Below, one piece after another: positions 38,241 to 50,300 of a stretch of 64,000 nucleotides of DNA. The notes beneath the pieces were generated by a model, which was not told the origin of the DNA, made no database searches, and worked only from the letters and a program-made list of their open reading frames with translations. Location: positions 62,001-126,000 of the forward strand of contig JAJNNX010000047.1 in the NCBI GenBank assembly GCA_023159155.1, written 5' to 3'. Numbering within the stretch: the first letter of the stretch is position 1; each line of letters starts with the position of its first letter. This stretch comes from Ustulina deusta. Its lineage: Eukaryota; Ascomycota; Sordariomycetes; Xylariales; Xylariaceae. A program made the position numbers and the translations under genes.

Positions 38241-39123
38241 AGCGTTATTTTATAGATTAATTACTAAGTTTTTTTGTTTGGAGTATAGGAAAATGCTAGT
38301 TTTATTAGTATTAAAAAAATTAGCTAAGTTATAAAATTCTAGCAAAACACCTTTAAAACTGGTGCAATTTTTTTTAGTTTTTAATTCTTTTAACTAAAAG
38401 GGTTTAAAAAAATATATAATAGCTTAGCAATATTTTTTATTTTTGTAAGCTCTAGCAAATTAATAAGCTATAATTAATTTAAAATATTTAAGCTTTAAGC
38501 TATAGAACTAGCAATTTAAACTTAAATTAAATATGATTTTTTAGTTCTTTAGTATAGTTTGGGAAAAAAGCATTGGACTTTTTTTTAACTAATTATTTTA
38601 GTTAATAGTAATACAAGCATACTAAAATTTTTAAGTTATTTTATAGCTATTAGTAAGTTTATAAATAACCTAATAAGCGTTATAACTAGGAAATCTATCT
38701 TTAGTAGCATATTATAAAGTATAGGTATAAAATAAAGCTTTTTTTAGTTTGTTATATAAAGCAAAAATATAATTAATATAATTATATTTAGTACAAAAAA
38801 CTAAATTAACAAATGTTTTTAATAGGGGTTTTTTTGGGCTAATAAAATAGATATTATATAAAATATAAAATTAATACAAAACAGGTATAAAAAGCTATTG
38901 TTTTGGCCCAAGCTCTATAGCTAAAACTAAAACTACTTTTTATTTTTTTAATTATTATTTAAATATTTATTAAAATGTACTAAAAAATTATATAAATAAT
39001 TTTAGTCTAAATAATAGTTGTTTTTTTATAAATAGTAGAACGTATTAGAGTTTTTTTATTTTTAATTTAATTAAGTTTTTTAAATCTAATGTTTTTGATT
39101 CTTTAGTAAGTATTGCTGGTTGG

Positions 39124-39174
39124 GTTCTTTATAGTTGTAACTAATATAACTTATTTTTTTGCAATTAAAATAAA
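39124..39174 (-). pseudogene. Gag zinc knuckle of Gypsy element E, metal ligands lost
   Basis: The minus strand reads FYFNCKKISYISYNYKEPNQ. The spacing Y-x2-C-x4-Y-x4-Y equals the retroviral-type CCHC knuckle C-x2-C-x4-H-x4-C. The first Cys, the His and the last Cys are each changed to Tyr (TGT or CAT to TAT), all explained by single transitions. It identifies the nucleocapsid part of gag and the reading direction. Confidence 0.8.
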
Positions 39175-40707
39175 AAAAGTCCTAGGTGTTATTACTTTGT
39201 TTCGGGTAGTTATTAGGGTTATTTTATAGCTATTTCTGGGGTGCATTAAGGGTATATTAGCTAAGGTATTTAAAAAAAAATAACTTTTTAAGTATATAAT
39301 TATTAAAAAGTTGCTAATTTAGATAAAGTTATTTTGGCTAATTATAGTACTAATAATTATTTTAGCTCTAAACTATATTATAGTATTTTTAGCTTTAGCA
39401 AAAATAATTTTTATTATTAAAGTATTTTTGTTTAAAGAGGCTTTAGTATTATTGCTAATTTTAAGGTTTATTAATATTAGTTCAGTTAATATTTAAATAT
39501 AAAAATTTTTATTAAAACTTTATAGCTTTAAAAGCAAAAGTTATTAGTTTTTAATAATGCTATGCTATATTTATTATTATTGATTTTTTTTAAAATAATA
39601 AATTATTAAAATTTATAATTTTTTATTAGAGCAGATCGGTTAGTTTTTAGTAGTATAATATAGCTTTTTTATTATTGCTTTGTTATTTTTTTTAAATTTT
39701 AATTTAAAATAAATATTAATTAAATATTTTAAAGTTTTAATTAGTTTATTATTAAGCTTTTTTTAATTGCTAGCTAATATTTATAATAAAAAAAATTGAT
39801 TAACGAATCAAAGTTTTAGTCTAGTTAGTAAAAATTCTTTAATTAGATTTATAAAAAAAGTAATTTTAGTACGCTTTTTTTTTAAAAAAGATTTAATCTT
39901 AGTTTTTATAATTCTAGTCTATTTTGCTAATTATATAAATAATTTAAGTTTAAGCTTATTAGAACTTTTTTTGTAAACTTTTAAATATAGATTTTAGTTT
40001 TTTAATTTATTTAATTTATTAGTTATAAATAAACTATATAATAAATAAAAAGTATTCGAATTTTAAAAAGCAACTAAAATTAACGTTTAACTTTTTATTA
40101 TTATTATAATATTTATAATAATAAAGTAATTAATAGTTAGAACTGCTTAGATCCGATTTATTAAATAATAATAATAAAAATAAAAAAGTAAGTAATAAGC
40201 TAAAATTAAAAAAGTTATATTGTTTTTAGTACTAACTTTTATATTCTAGGTAAAAAATATAAAAAAAATCTAAAAAGTTAAAAAATTTAAAGTTTTCTAG
40301 ATTTTTAGCTTTTTTTTAATATTTATGTTTTTTAAGTTTCTGTTTTAATATTAATTTGTATATGTTTATAAATTAAAATCCTTTTGATCTAAAAACGGTT
40401 TATTTTTGTTTTTTTAGCTATTTATTTATTTTTTTAAGTTTTGCTTTAAGCTAAATATTTTGTTATAATAAAAATTAATTAGTATTTTTAAGTTATAAAG
40501 TACTATTATTATTTTAGTAACTAAATATTAAACTACTACTAAGCTTTAATTTTTAACTTTTATTCAGAAAAAAATTAGTATAGCTTTGTTAGCTATTTAT
40601 AGCTAATTTGTTTTTTTTAGGAAGTATTAATCTAGTTAATAGTTTGGGTTTTTTAGGAACTATTATATAAATATATTATAAATAACTTTAAAAAAAAGCT
40701 TTAGAAT

Positions 40708-40886
40708 TATTATAAATAAAAAGTTTATAAAGTTAGATATAATATATAAAGAAATAAGTTATATATTTGGTAAGGTTGGCTTATAAGATTAAAGCTTGTA
40801 AAAAGAAGATTCTCTATTGAAGTGGGTGCGGACATGGTATGTATATATAGTGAGTGTGCACCGGTCCTAGTATGCCAGGCATGACA
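40708..40886 (-). repeat. 5' LTR of Gypsy element E (right)
   Basis: 179 bp, TATTATAAATAAA to GGCATGACA, followed by the TTAAC target repeat. Its inner (left) half is strongly AT-shifted relative to 33219-33397. Its outer half is the better preserved one (GAAGTGGGTGCGGACATGG). Confidence 0.93.
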
Positions 40887-40891
40887 TTAAC

Positions 40892-41407
40892 ATAGACCTG
40901 GCATAACTACCGTAATTTCCAACCTTTGCATTAATACAATATTATATAGGGTTACTGCCCTTTATAGTAATATATTCTCTGTTTCTATGTTTATTTATGC
41001 ATAGATAATAAAAGCAGATATAAGCTATTTATATTTAGAAACAATCTTTTTAGGCTAGTTCTGCTAGTATATAACGCTAGACCTATATATAACTCAAGTT
41101 AATAAAATATAATAGCTATCCTAATTAAATAGTTTATATTAGCAAAGTTAGCTAGTATAAATAACAAATATTATGCTTATTTTTATTCTTATTAGTTCGT
41201 TAAAAAAACAATAATAAGTTATAATCTAAGGTTGTTTAAAACTAGAATCTAGTAAATAGTTAGTATTTATTAAAGTTTTTAAAAAATATAAATATATTTT
41301 TACCTTTATTTTCTACTGTCCTAATATATTAGCTCTTTAGCAACCTATTAAATGATAGCATATAAGACTAGGCTCTAGTATTGCAGTGTAACGCTAGCAA
41401 CTAGTAT
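40892..41407. other. Spacer between Gypsy element E and the relict gene island
   Basis: AT-rich but less extreme than the transposon interior. No open frame or repeat recognised. Confidence 0.45.
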
Positions 41408-42040
41408 ATGTCAGTAGTAAGAGGTAGACTAAATATTCCTCCATATACTAATCTGGCGCAAATTCCCATCCGGTGGCCACGATATAAACATCATATATCC
41501 TCTGAATCTGCCTGCAAAGGTCTTGTATCTCTGCTAAAAGGATCTCTTATGCAAGTTTATGGCAGGGAACATAACATGCCTCAACCCGAAAAGAAAGGTT
41601 TTGTGATGGCGGTCTAGTATTAGAATTGTGTGGATCACAGCAGCCGCTATGTGCCCATTTGTGAGTGACAATGGGACGTAAAACGATGTTGTTTGTTGGT
41701 TGGATACTCAGATATAAGGTTTATGGATCACGCAGACAGGTATTTCGCCCTAGGCGCAGCTTTATACACTCAGGAGGCCCATGCCCTCCTTCTACCTTCG
41801 GTTGCTCTTAGTTGTTCGAATCGGGAAGGACTGGATCGTGGATCAAGGACACTAGTTGATCCATCACAAGCCATACGGCCACTCTTATCACTAGACCCAC
41901 GTCTAGCTCTGCTTCTAAGGCCGATATTCAGGCAACTTACGAATTCTTACGGAAGTCAAATATATATATGGATCTTGGGTGTGGCTGCTTCTGATCCCCT
42001 CCTTCCTGTTTTGACTAGGTTGCTACTAGATATAAAATAA
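41408..42040 (+). pseudogene. Two in-frame open segments of unknown identity
   Basis: Open segments 41408-41617 and 41693-42040 share one reading frame and are separated by only a few stop codons, so they may be one decayed coding sequence of about 210 codons. The second segment is Leu-rich (PLLSLDPRLALLLRPIFRQL, then GVAASDPLLPVLTRLLLDI). Composition is ordinary. I recognise no domain. The alternative is chance openness. It ends about 170 bp before the first Ras-like pseudogene. Confidence 0.3.
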
Positions 42041-42210
42041 CAAAGTTGCACTTTTATAACAACAGTATGCACAATCCCTTTACTTGGTCGACCGCTACTT
42101 GTCTTTACGTAGTCCCTTTTCAGCGCCCTTTCGACTTTTTGTTACTTAGCACGTACTACTTTCCTGTGCTTGTGCATAATTTCTGATTTCTAGATATAAT
42201 AACACGGCCT

Positions 42211-42915
42211 ATGCAGTTAGATCTCTCCAACTACTAGTTAGTAGTGTTAGGGCTACTAGGTGTTAGGAAGATAGCACTAACGATCCGACTATGTTAGGAA
42301 AAGTTCTACGAGGATATATATTGTTATGTTTTTTTATTTTTCTATTACAACTATTTAACTATGTATTATGGCTTCGGATAGTACTACCCTACGATTAAAG
42401 ATTTATATTGAAAAGAAACCTTGATTAATGGTCGGACTGTTTTATTTAATGTTCTTAATATATGTGGCCTGTATAGCTATACGTGTACCTATAATGGTTA
42501 GATAAATCGAAGCGATGGCTTGATTTTGGTATATAGCGTTATATTACGGGACTCTTTTAATATAGTGATAGTTTTACTCGAGGAAATCCTTGCGAAAAAG
42601 GAGCGGGAGCCCGAGGATCTTAACAACCGGGCAGCCTTGGTTTTAACAAGTCCAACAAGAATGCTTATTGTTATTATAGGCAATAAGAGCAACAAGGTAA
42701 CTGAACGAGAAGTATAGCCGATAGAAGGACATTAGCTTGCAAAAACATTTGATTGCTTGTTTATTGAAACATCGGCAAGAAAAAATATTGCAGTCGAGAA
42801 GCCTTTTTATGATGTTATTAAGGTATTATAAAGTTCATGTTAGTTTTTTAAAACCTTTGTTTAGTTGTTATTAATATGCCTGGAGGGTGCTAGCGATTGT
42901 TATATAATCATGTAA
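42211..42915 (+). pseudogene. Ras-like small GTPase pseudogene, copy 1
   Basis: From ATG at 42211 the frame reads LVVLGLLGVRKIALTIRL, a Ras P-loop in which the invariant Gly of GKS/T is Arg and the Ser/Thr is Ile. After a probable intron (about 42313-42381, without a clean GT donor) come YYPTIKDLY and VLFNVLNICGL (switch regions), LILVYSVILRDSFNIV, the guanine-specificity NKSN (family NKxD), and FIETSAR, a good match to the G5 ETSA(K). The C-terminus is DCYIIM, where a CaaX-type Cys seems changed to Tyr. There are several TAG/TAA stops. Ras proteins are membrane-anchored signalling switches; this copy cannot work. A paralogue lies at 51379-52045. Confidence 0.82.
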
Positions 42916-45115
42916 TTAAAGGGCATGGTAAATTTTATATGTATAGCTATTATGGTTGTTGTTGTGAAGTACACTTATAGAAATGGCGGCCAAATGACTG
43001 TTCGGTTATTAGTGAAATCTTTTGTCATATTGGAGTGGGTGGCTCCATACCTACTATAACATATATTTGGGATGCGATGTTTTGTGGTGTGGCACATTCT
43101 ATTTTAGCTTTGTTCCTATGGAACATTTATAGTTATATGTAAAGAGCTATTAATATCAAGGTAACACTTAAAATCAACAAATACAAGTTTATATTTTAGA
43201 TTCCTTGCGAAGGGGTCTCCGATCTGGTCAGGCCTAGCTGAAGGGCACAAGAGCATGCAAGCCGCTGCATAGATAACGTAGCTATTCTTCCAATAGGACA
43301 TTGGAAAGATAACCCAGAGAATCTGCCGAATGAGTTTATTTAGGGGTTACGGAGTTCTGTTGGCTGTCCATTATATCTGTATTCTAGGCCTTTTGACTTT
43401 TAGTTGTTTAATATGCCGATCGACCAAGTATAAGAGCCTCCACAGCCTCTTTAGAACGCTTCACCGAATAACCAGGTCTTTTTACTACTTTAACTATCTT
43501 AAAAAGTGGTTCTATTTTATTATACTTAAAGAATTAATTGATAGTTTTTATTTGTTCCTTATTCCAAGTATATCCCTAGCCCTAAACATGATTTTAATAC
43601 CTGTGTGAACTCCGATACTCTTGTGCGCTATTGTTAACTCTTTGTTTTAAACTGTTAGTATTGTTTATTAATCGATCAAAGGGCGTTGTATGTCACAAAT
43701 TAATGTCTACTTTGAAAGTGCGTATATAGACTGAACGTTTTGTTTTTTAAGCGTAAATTGCTAATGGTAGACTCTTTTATCAGTTGTACTAGTACGAGGG
43801 CCAAATGAATAAGCTAGATGCTACTACAGATAATGTTGATAATACCTAAGGGAATGAGCTAACTAGAGATTTAATTTTTTTATATTATTACGCTCTATGA
43901 GCTTACTATGGTGTTAAGCAAGAGTATATTAATCCGGGGGAAAATATAAATTTATTTCTAGAGATATTCCCTAAGCTAGATCTTGTGTTTTTATTCCGCG
44001 TTATTAACGCTTGCAAATGTATTTATTTTAGAGTTGCTGCTTATTCTTATTGTTATAAAACCAATATTAGATAGTGTTACGCTGTGCTATGTATGCGTAT
44101 TAGCTATAAGGGGCATTATAGAACAGGAAAGATATTGTCCTATTAATATTGGAATTAGTAAGCTATATATGTTTAGTCCAATAAGTGGTGTATTAAATGT
44201 ATACTATGACTAGACTTGACTTGTGTAAATAGAAGTCAGCAATTAGTTAATGCAACAACTATCTATACTTTTATTCCTAGACTATTGCATTCCCTTGAGT
44301 ATTCTATTTACTTTCTTACCATCCCTTAGTGACCTGCAGGTTTTGGCCTTATCCTTCTAGCATTGTATATGTGACTTCGGCCTGCCTAATAGGCTGCTTT
44401 CTGTTGGCTTATAAGACTGAAGCTATGACTAGTCACCTTTTGGAGCGAGGCCAGAAAATATGCCTATAGCCTCTAAAAGCATTGATTAGAAATATCAGAC
44501 ACTAGATGCTAGCTTTAGAGCTCACTTAACACAGATACAAAGGCTTGCACAAGCTATAACTCAAACCACTACTAACTATAATAAAGCCTTACGAAGCATT
44601 TTAGTAAAACAATTATTATGATGGATGTATAGCTCTTCTAATCAGGAAAAGCACAGCAGCTAATAGCTTGGAGCACCCTCATGTTAGTGACAATTGACAG
44701 AACAGTTTATCCCTGAGCAAGGGTGTGGGTGAATAATTCCTAATGGCGTGAACAAACTAAATAGGTGAGCATGTCTTCCTATTTTTTGTACTAGGGGGGT
44801 GTGGGAATAAGTCCTTAGGTGTGACTCAAAAAATGCGCTATGTGTTGGGGTCCCTTGCTATACCTACTTTGAACATTGGTTGCGCTATTGCTAAATTTTG
44901 CTAAGCTATTCTTTTTTTCTACGGCATGTCAGAAAGATTATTACTCAATTTGTTTCACAAGCTTGTGTACTACTTTTTTTGTTCTTTGGTTTTACTAGCA
45001 AAGCATATGCCTTTCTATAGTACTTAGAACTATCATGTCAAGCATAAAGCATGCTCCAGCATTATTGCAGCTGTATTACTGGCAGGTTAATGTCCCGTTA
45101 AGCCAGAGAACCAAA
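42916..45115. other. Ordinary to AT-leaning stretch without a recognisable gene
   Basis: Open frames at 43116-43301 (minus), 43330-43608 (plus, hydrophobic, 92 codons) and 43983-44213 (plus, 76 codons) lie in different frames and show no conserved motif. The hydrophobic ones look compositional. 44240-45115 has no frame worth naming. Decayed coding sequence around 43860-44200 is possible but unassigned. Confidence 0.4.
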
Positions 45116-45817
45116 ATGTGTCTAGATTTCCTGCTTAATATATTAGATAAAGACTAACGCATTCTGTCAACACCCGATGAGGATTATTAGCGCATCTTGT
45201 GGGAACAAGTGGGGCAAATCATAAGTTTGTTATATTATTGCTCTTCTATCAAATCGTATTACTTCTACTAAGACCTTGAAACTAGCTTAGAATGACTTTG
45301 GTAGCTTTAGCTGTGTCCCAAGTGATTTGCGATGTTATTTAGAGTTTAAGTATAAGGTCAAAAAAAGTTTGACTCTATGCTAGACTATGTGCTACAGAAG
45401 CGCCTTTAATGGCTATCTTGCTTACCGTCTAGAGATACCCCATTTAGCAATGCGTCTGACTATAAGATTCTCTGGAATGACTGGCCCTATAGTATAGATA
45501 AGGAGATCACTTATCTGGTTATCTAGACCAAATTTAGTATGGACTCTGCTGCCGATGAAATCTTACCGTTTATTTATGCTGCTATTGAGAGTTTTATAGT
45601 TCATGCTTTCTGTGACGCTAAGTGCGGGGGCCTTGCCAGAAGCAAGGTGATTTGGTTTAAGAACTGGATGAGTTTAAAATCGGTTGGTGAAATTGAGCAC
45701 TTCTACGTGATGCTTTACAGGGCAGACAAAGATTTTATCAAACGAATTATATGTGGTGAACGTCCTCTGGCAGAGAAAGCTCAAGAGGCTGGAGCTTTAA
45801 TACTAGATCTTGTTTAA
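45116..45817 (+). pseudogene. DUF3605 family protein pseudogene
   Basis: The ATG at 45116 starts MCLDFLLNILDKD, followed after stops by ILSTPDEDY. Downstream are SFSCVPSDLRCYLEFKYKV, a one-base deletion in an A-run near 45361-45367, FDSMLDYVLQKRL, LPSRDTPFSNASDYKILWND, WPYSID, a TAG at the Trp of VIWTKF, and the unbroken last 92 codons with VIWFKNWMSLKSVGEIEHFY. These blocks define DUF3605, a fungal family related to an N-acetylglucosamine-induced protein of unknown biochemical role. Most stops are consistent with RIP at Gln and Trp codons. A possible intron lies near 45226-45275. The C-terminal 45539-45817 piece is the best-preserved part. Confidence 0.85.
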
Positions 45818-46069
45818 GTGTTCTGGGTTAAGGATCACTAAAGTTGGAAGACAAGATATATTTTTGGATCTAGACTGGGCAGAATAACCAAATCTATGCT
45901 AATGATAGGAACAAGAATTGATTTCTCTTTTGTAGTGTTAAGTCTAAGGTGTGATAATCTATAGAAGCTCTTGATATTAGCAGTGTTGGAGGGCAGTGAT
46001 CCGCGATTCGTACGAGCCGCTTATATAAGAACATTAAATAGAAAGCTTTGTTCCTATTCAGGATATTGT

Positions 46070-47341
46070 TTAGGCTTCTTTGTTAAATCCCTGTCTGCGC
46101 AGTGACTCTTTAGCTTCTGCTGCGAAATACGCAAACTTCTCTGTCCCCACGCCCCATATTCGGAGTGCAGCCCTAATAACTGCTTTCTAATAATACTTAG
46201 ATGTTACTTTGTTGTTTAGCTCCTTATAGATTTAGCCAAGGTTCTGGTGCGCATACACGCCCACAATGTCTATATTTACTTTAAGCATGCTATAGGTCCG
46301 GAATAGCACATCTGTAAATATATGGATGGCTTGATGATGGAGTTTTTGATGCAGGTAGATATTGCCCACTTTTAGCAAGAATCCCTGCGTTGCTGCGTGG
46401 TAGCGACTGTGTATTTGTTCCGCCTCGGCTACAAAGTGAAGCCCGTGCTGCTCGGCTGCGTTATATTTGCGCTGTTCCTGTAGGAGCAAGCATAGGTCAA
46501 CGTTTAGGAAGCGCATTTTGTCATCTGCGGGATCAAGCGCCCTGTCTAGCTTGTTCTTGAGAACTAAGAATGCTTGCTTTAAGGCGCTCTGGAGGACTAC
46601 TTTATCTTGCAGATGAGAGAGGATTACAGAGAGTGGGTGACACGGGCTAAGCTGTGCTTTTGAGACACCGGCAAAATGTCTTAGAATAGTATTGCGAAGG
46701 TTAGGAAAGCGATCCTATTTTTTTCTACTAAAGATACGGAGGAGCAGTCGGATTATACTGCGTGATTGTTGTAACAGAACGTTGTCTATTATTTGGCAAC
46801 TTTTATTTATGAGTTGCCATGCTTGTGGACTGGGTTTCTGAACCATGATTCCCATAGCATAGATTAGTTTGTTTTGCATAGTTTGTGTCAAGTCGAATGT
46901 TTTTTTTTTTTGCTTTGGACTCGATGTAGTGCCTCCCGAGAGAGAGTTGGAACACAAAAAGCGCTCTTTAGCATAGGCTTGGACCTGCTTAAGTATAATT
47001 TTAATTCTCCTTATGCAGGAATCCATTAAGGCTATTGGTTTTTTAGGATTAGGCATATCTGTGTATTGTACTGATGTTATATATGCCTTAGTTGTGTCGG
47101 TATTTTTATATCTTGAAGAGTGCGGTATTAATTGAGTGTATATTGGGCCTGGCGGCGGTGTGTCTGAACGGATCAGGGCGTTGTGATTGCTAGTCTTGAG
47201 ATTCCTAATTTCAGTCCCGGGTGAGGGATCGTGTTCGGGAGAAAGTAGGCCGTTTGTTATATTAATGGAAATGTTGAGGCGATCGAGATCTTGAATATCG
47301 CAAAGACCTATACGGGAGGATAAACATGGCGTTAGGGCCAT
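46070..47341 (-). pseudogene. C-terminal TPR module of a Clr5-associated type fungal protein
   Basis: One minus frame of about 424 codons runs to a TAA at 46070 with three internal stops: after FSRKK, after AHQNLG, and in KYY-stop-KAV. The readable blocks are QAWQLINKSCQIIDNVLLQQ, FPNLRNTILRHFAGVSKAQL, then LDRALDPADDKMRFLNVDL, LLLQEQRKYNAAEQHGLHF, GNIYLHQKLHHQAIHIFTDV and VGVYAHQNLG. This is the tetratricopeptide-like C-terminus seen in many fungal proteins that often carry an N-terminal Clr5 domain. TPRs are protein-interaction scaffolds; the cellular role of the family is unclear. No Clr5 domain could be found upstream. The N-terminal 120 codons are Ser/Pro/Thr-rich and unrecognised. Confidence 0.75.
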
Positions 47342-50300
47342 GGCTAGCGCTGTAATCAGTTAGTTCTTGTACTAATACATCTCTAGCTGCTATGTACTAG
47401 CTTGATTTGTAAACAATGAACGAACTGCTAATTCTAGACGGGTACAAACGAGTGTGCTTTTATGTTTTTTGATGAAAGACAAAAGCATCGATTTCTGACG
47501 TAAGTTGGTCTTTTCTAGCCTTTGTCTACCAAGAGAAATGACTAGAAGAAGGGCATGCGTAGCGGTTGTGGTGTTAAGTACTAGCCAGATTAATTCGCAA
47601 TAGGCGATATGATCCTATCTGGCCAAACTCTCCTTTGCGGAGGACAAACCATTTCTGATAACAGAAATTCCGGGATGCCCGGCCTTTTCTATCAGCTCGT
47701 GATCACGAGTGCTTAGCTTGTTTGTTTGAATCTTTATTGCCTTTCTGCGTACTTTATTACCTAGGGTTGAGTCTGCCCGTGCTTTCTTGCGCAATCGGAG
47801 CTCGGCTTGAAGTAATTCGTTGAGATGACGGCCTTCTATGATAAGTCCTTCGACTTCATTATTACTGAGCTCGTTGTAATTTGTCCAAAGGGAGCTTGGT
47901 TGTCTTAGGGTGGGCATGATTCCTATGCATTTAATGGTGATCGAGTTAGATTTAGAAAACGTTTAGGAGGGCAGTTCACCGACCAGTTGGAAACTCGCGC
48001 TGCTCTGCCTAAACCGTTAAACGCTTCTTGGAGTGGTTGTCTTGGCTTGCGCGTTAGGCTGGTCGAATCCGAAGCGATTCCGGGGTCAATCCCACCCCGC
48101 GTTGCTATGGTCTTCTGATTGGCAGGTGACTTTTCGTATATTACTACCTTTAAGAGCTAGCTTAAAAGCTGACTGGAGGGGCTGTTGTTTATATTAAATG
48201 ATATATGAAGAGCAAGTGATTAAAGATAGTATATGTACCTGGTAAGCAGCAAACAACTTTGTTAGCTAACTACTTTGAGCAGAAGATGATTTTGGGAAGT
48301 GGCGACTTTAACGAATGATGCTGGCAAAAGGCCTGTCTCTTTTGCTAAAGATTGCAAGGAGGTAAAGTTGGGCGATTCGTAGCTTGTTTCTACGATGCTA
48401 TAAACAAACTTTGCTAGTGCTTATGACATTGTGGCCCTTTACCCACTTTACGTGGTTAATGGTTGTTACACCAATTATTGTCAACTGCTATGAGATGAGA
48501 AGATAAGTATGATGGTTAGCGATGATCCTATGAGGCCGCTGACAAGGGCGAAGCAGTTTATTATTATCACCCGATAACTAGGCATGGAGCTTGTTTCTGT
48601 ACGGGCTGTTCTAAAATATGTAGGACTAGTTTTTCTCTTGAGAAGCTAGCCAACCCCAGTGCTCCTTAGTGAAGAATCGCACCTATATGAAAGTAACCCC
48701 CTCATTAATCCCCTCATTTAAAGCCTTGATACAGATGTTCTTCTCTAAGATTAAGACTATGGGCCAATTTTTTTGTATAGACACCGGTCCATCCTTGCCC
48801 TTATGGAACTGCACTTGCGGAATGGCGGTGGAATTCGCTACTATTGTTGGAATAATGAGGCTAATTCTGGCTCTCTTTTCGGCTTTTAAAGCTCCAGATC
48901 GCAGTATTACCTGCATCGAGTTGAACTTTAGGTCATCGGCTACCAGCCGCTTGATTTCCGATCCCTTTGCCTATCAGCAGACTACTTGAAGCAGAGGGGT
49001 GAAGTTACGTATAATTTCCTTTATGGCTTGGTCTAGCAGACTATCGAATACTGGCGGCTAAGGATTCAACCTCCAGGCATCGCTTCGTGCACCGAATTTT
49101 ATGTCGGACTTGAAATCATGGATATTAAGCTGTGACGTGTCTATTACAAGTTGCTCCAGTGCGGCAGAGATTCTTGGAAATCCCGGTTGAATCTAGTCTA
49201 TTAATCCGTCCTATTTATAGTCACCCGCTGCGCCTCTGCGTGGTCCCGGATCGATGCTGCCTTGGGAATGTATAGAAGGGGGTCTAGGGGGTTCTTTTAT
49301 GCTTGTGCCCATTATTTCGTCTGGCATATGACCGTCTGAATCGATGGCGAGGGTTATAGAGTTATGTAGCTCCAAACCTGCTGCGTTAAGCAAAGCACGC
49401 CAATATCCGCTTCTTGTCGATGGGATTAGTTGGTTGTTAAGCCGGTCTGGCGATAACTTATCGTCCGGCTTGTTCTGGCATTCTTTCCCCATACCTGGAG
49501 TTTGGTCTATTTTACGACGTTTTGGAAGGGGTTTGGTCATTTCCGGTTGAAGTCCGCCAATGGACAGCTGTGCGTTCGAGATTGCTTCGAGCCAGGCGTT
49601 AAGGTTATCATTACGCACCTCTGTGCTAAGAGCTTGATTGATCACTTTTAGACTATGAGTACTAGTTAGTTAGGTTGAAAAGATTTGTTATTGAATAACT
49701 CACTCTTATCTCCCGCGACTAATCATTGAAATCATTATCGGGATGGCAAAGGGAATGCGCGCTTGCACTTCTCCACTCTGCGGTACACAAATTGGCACGA
49801 GTTTGGTGACGTTTATTGAGTTTTTGTAATGTGTGCATTTCTGATACGCATGAATGTGCGGACCGGCTGGATAAAGATTAGCGTGAGAACTTGGAGACAG
49901 ATCAAACAACAATAGGATTACAGAGGAGGAACAACTCCTAACCACGATGCTTGAGGCCTATGTGATAAAGCTCCTTGCCCGAGCGACCACCCACTGACCC
50001 CCCTTTCGGACTCGGTGCAGATAGTCTTTCCCGGCTATATATCTCCCTTGGGTAGATTGTAGGAAGAGCACTATATTGTTGTTGATGGCATCTTTATTAT
50101 TGCTGTTTGCGATGGCTACGATATAGCTATAGACGTATAGGAGTGTGCTGAAGTGGAATAGTTGCGTTGCTTAATTGTGGTGCTAATAAAGTGCCGTGGT
50201 CAGTTTCCGGTACCCTGAAATAATAGTAGTATTGCTTTTAGGTTTCTTATTGTGTTTGGAGGGCAGGATATTTATTGAACACAATCCGGTCAAGATTTTA

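Larger units (their letters stand above)
33219..40886 (-). mobile_element. Gypsy-type LTR retrotransposon E, complete, RIP-inactivated
   Basis: 7,668 bp with two 179-bp LTRs (33219-33397, 40708-40886) and a perfect 5-bp target duplication TTAAC (33214-33218, 40887-40891). Coding is on the minus strand: a gag zinc knuckle at about 39124-39174, then a reverse transcriptase at about 37700-38240, then RNase H and integrase toward 35000. A purine-rich tract sits just inside the left LTR, as expected beside a 3' LTR. All frames carry many stops. The LTR termini form a short inverted repeat TGTCAT...ATGACA. Confidence 0.93.

Noticed and set aside
43330..43608. 92-codon hydrophobic plus-strand frame as a membrane protein
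   Set aside because: Hydrophobicity follows from T-rich composition; no conserved pattern, and no neighbouring segment in the same frame.
48060..48105. Possible tRNA gene (GGTCGAATCCG resembles a B box)
   Set aside because: No matching A box or cloverleaf arms could be built around it.
48669..48989. Plus-strand open frames at 48669-48989, 49344-49550 and 50196-50459
   Set aside because: All sit in a constant antisense register to the minus-strand relic and look like shadows of it.
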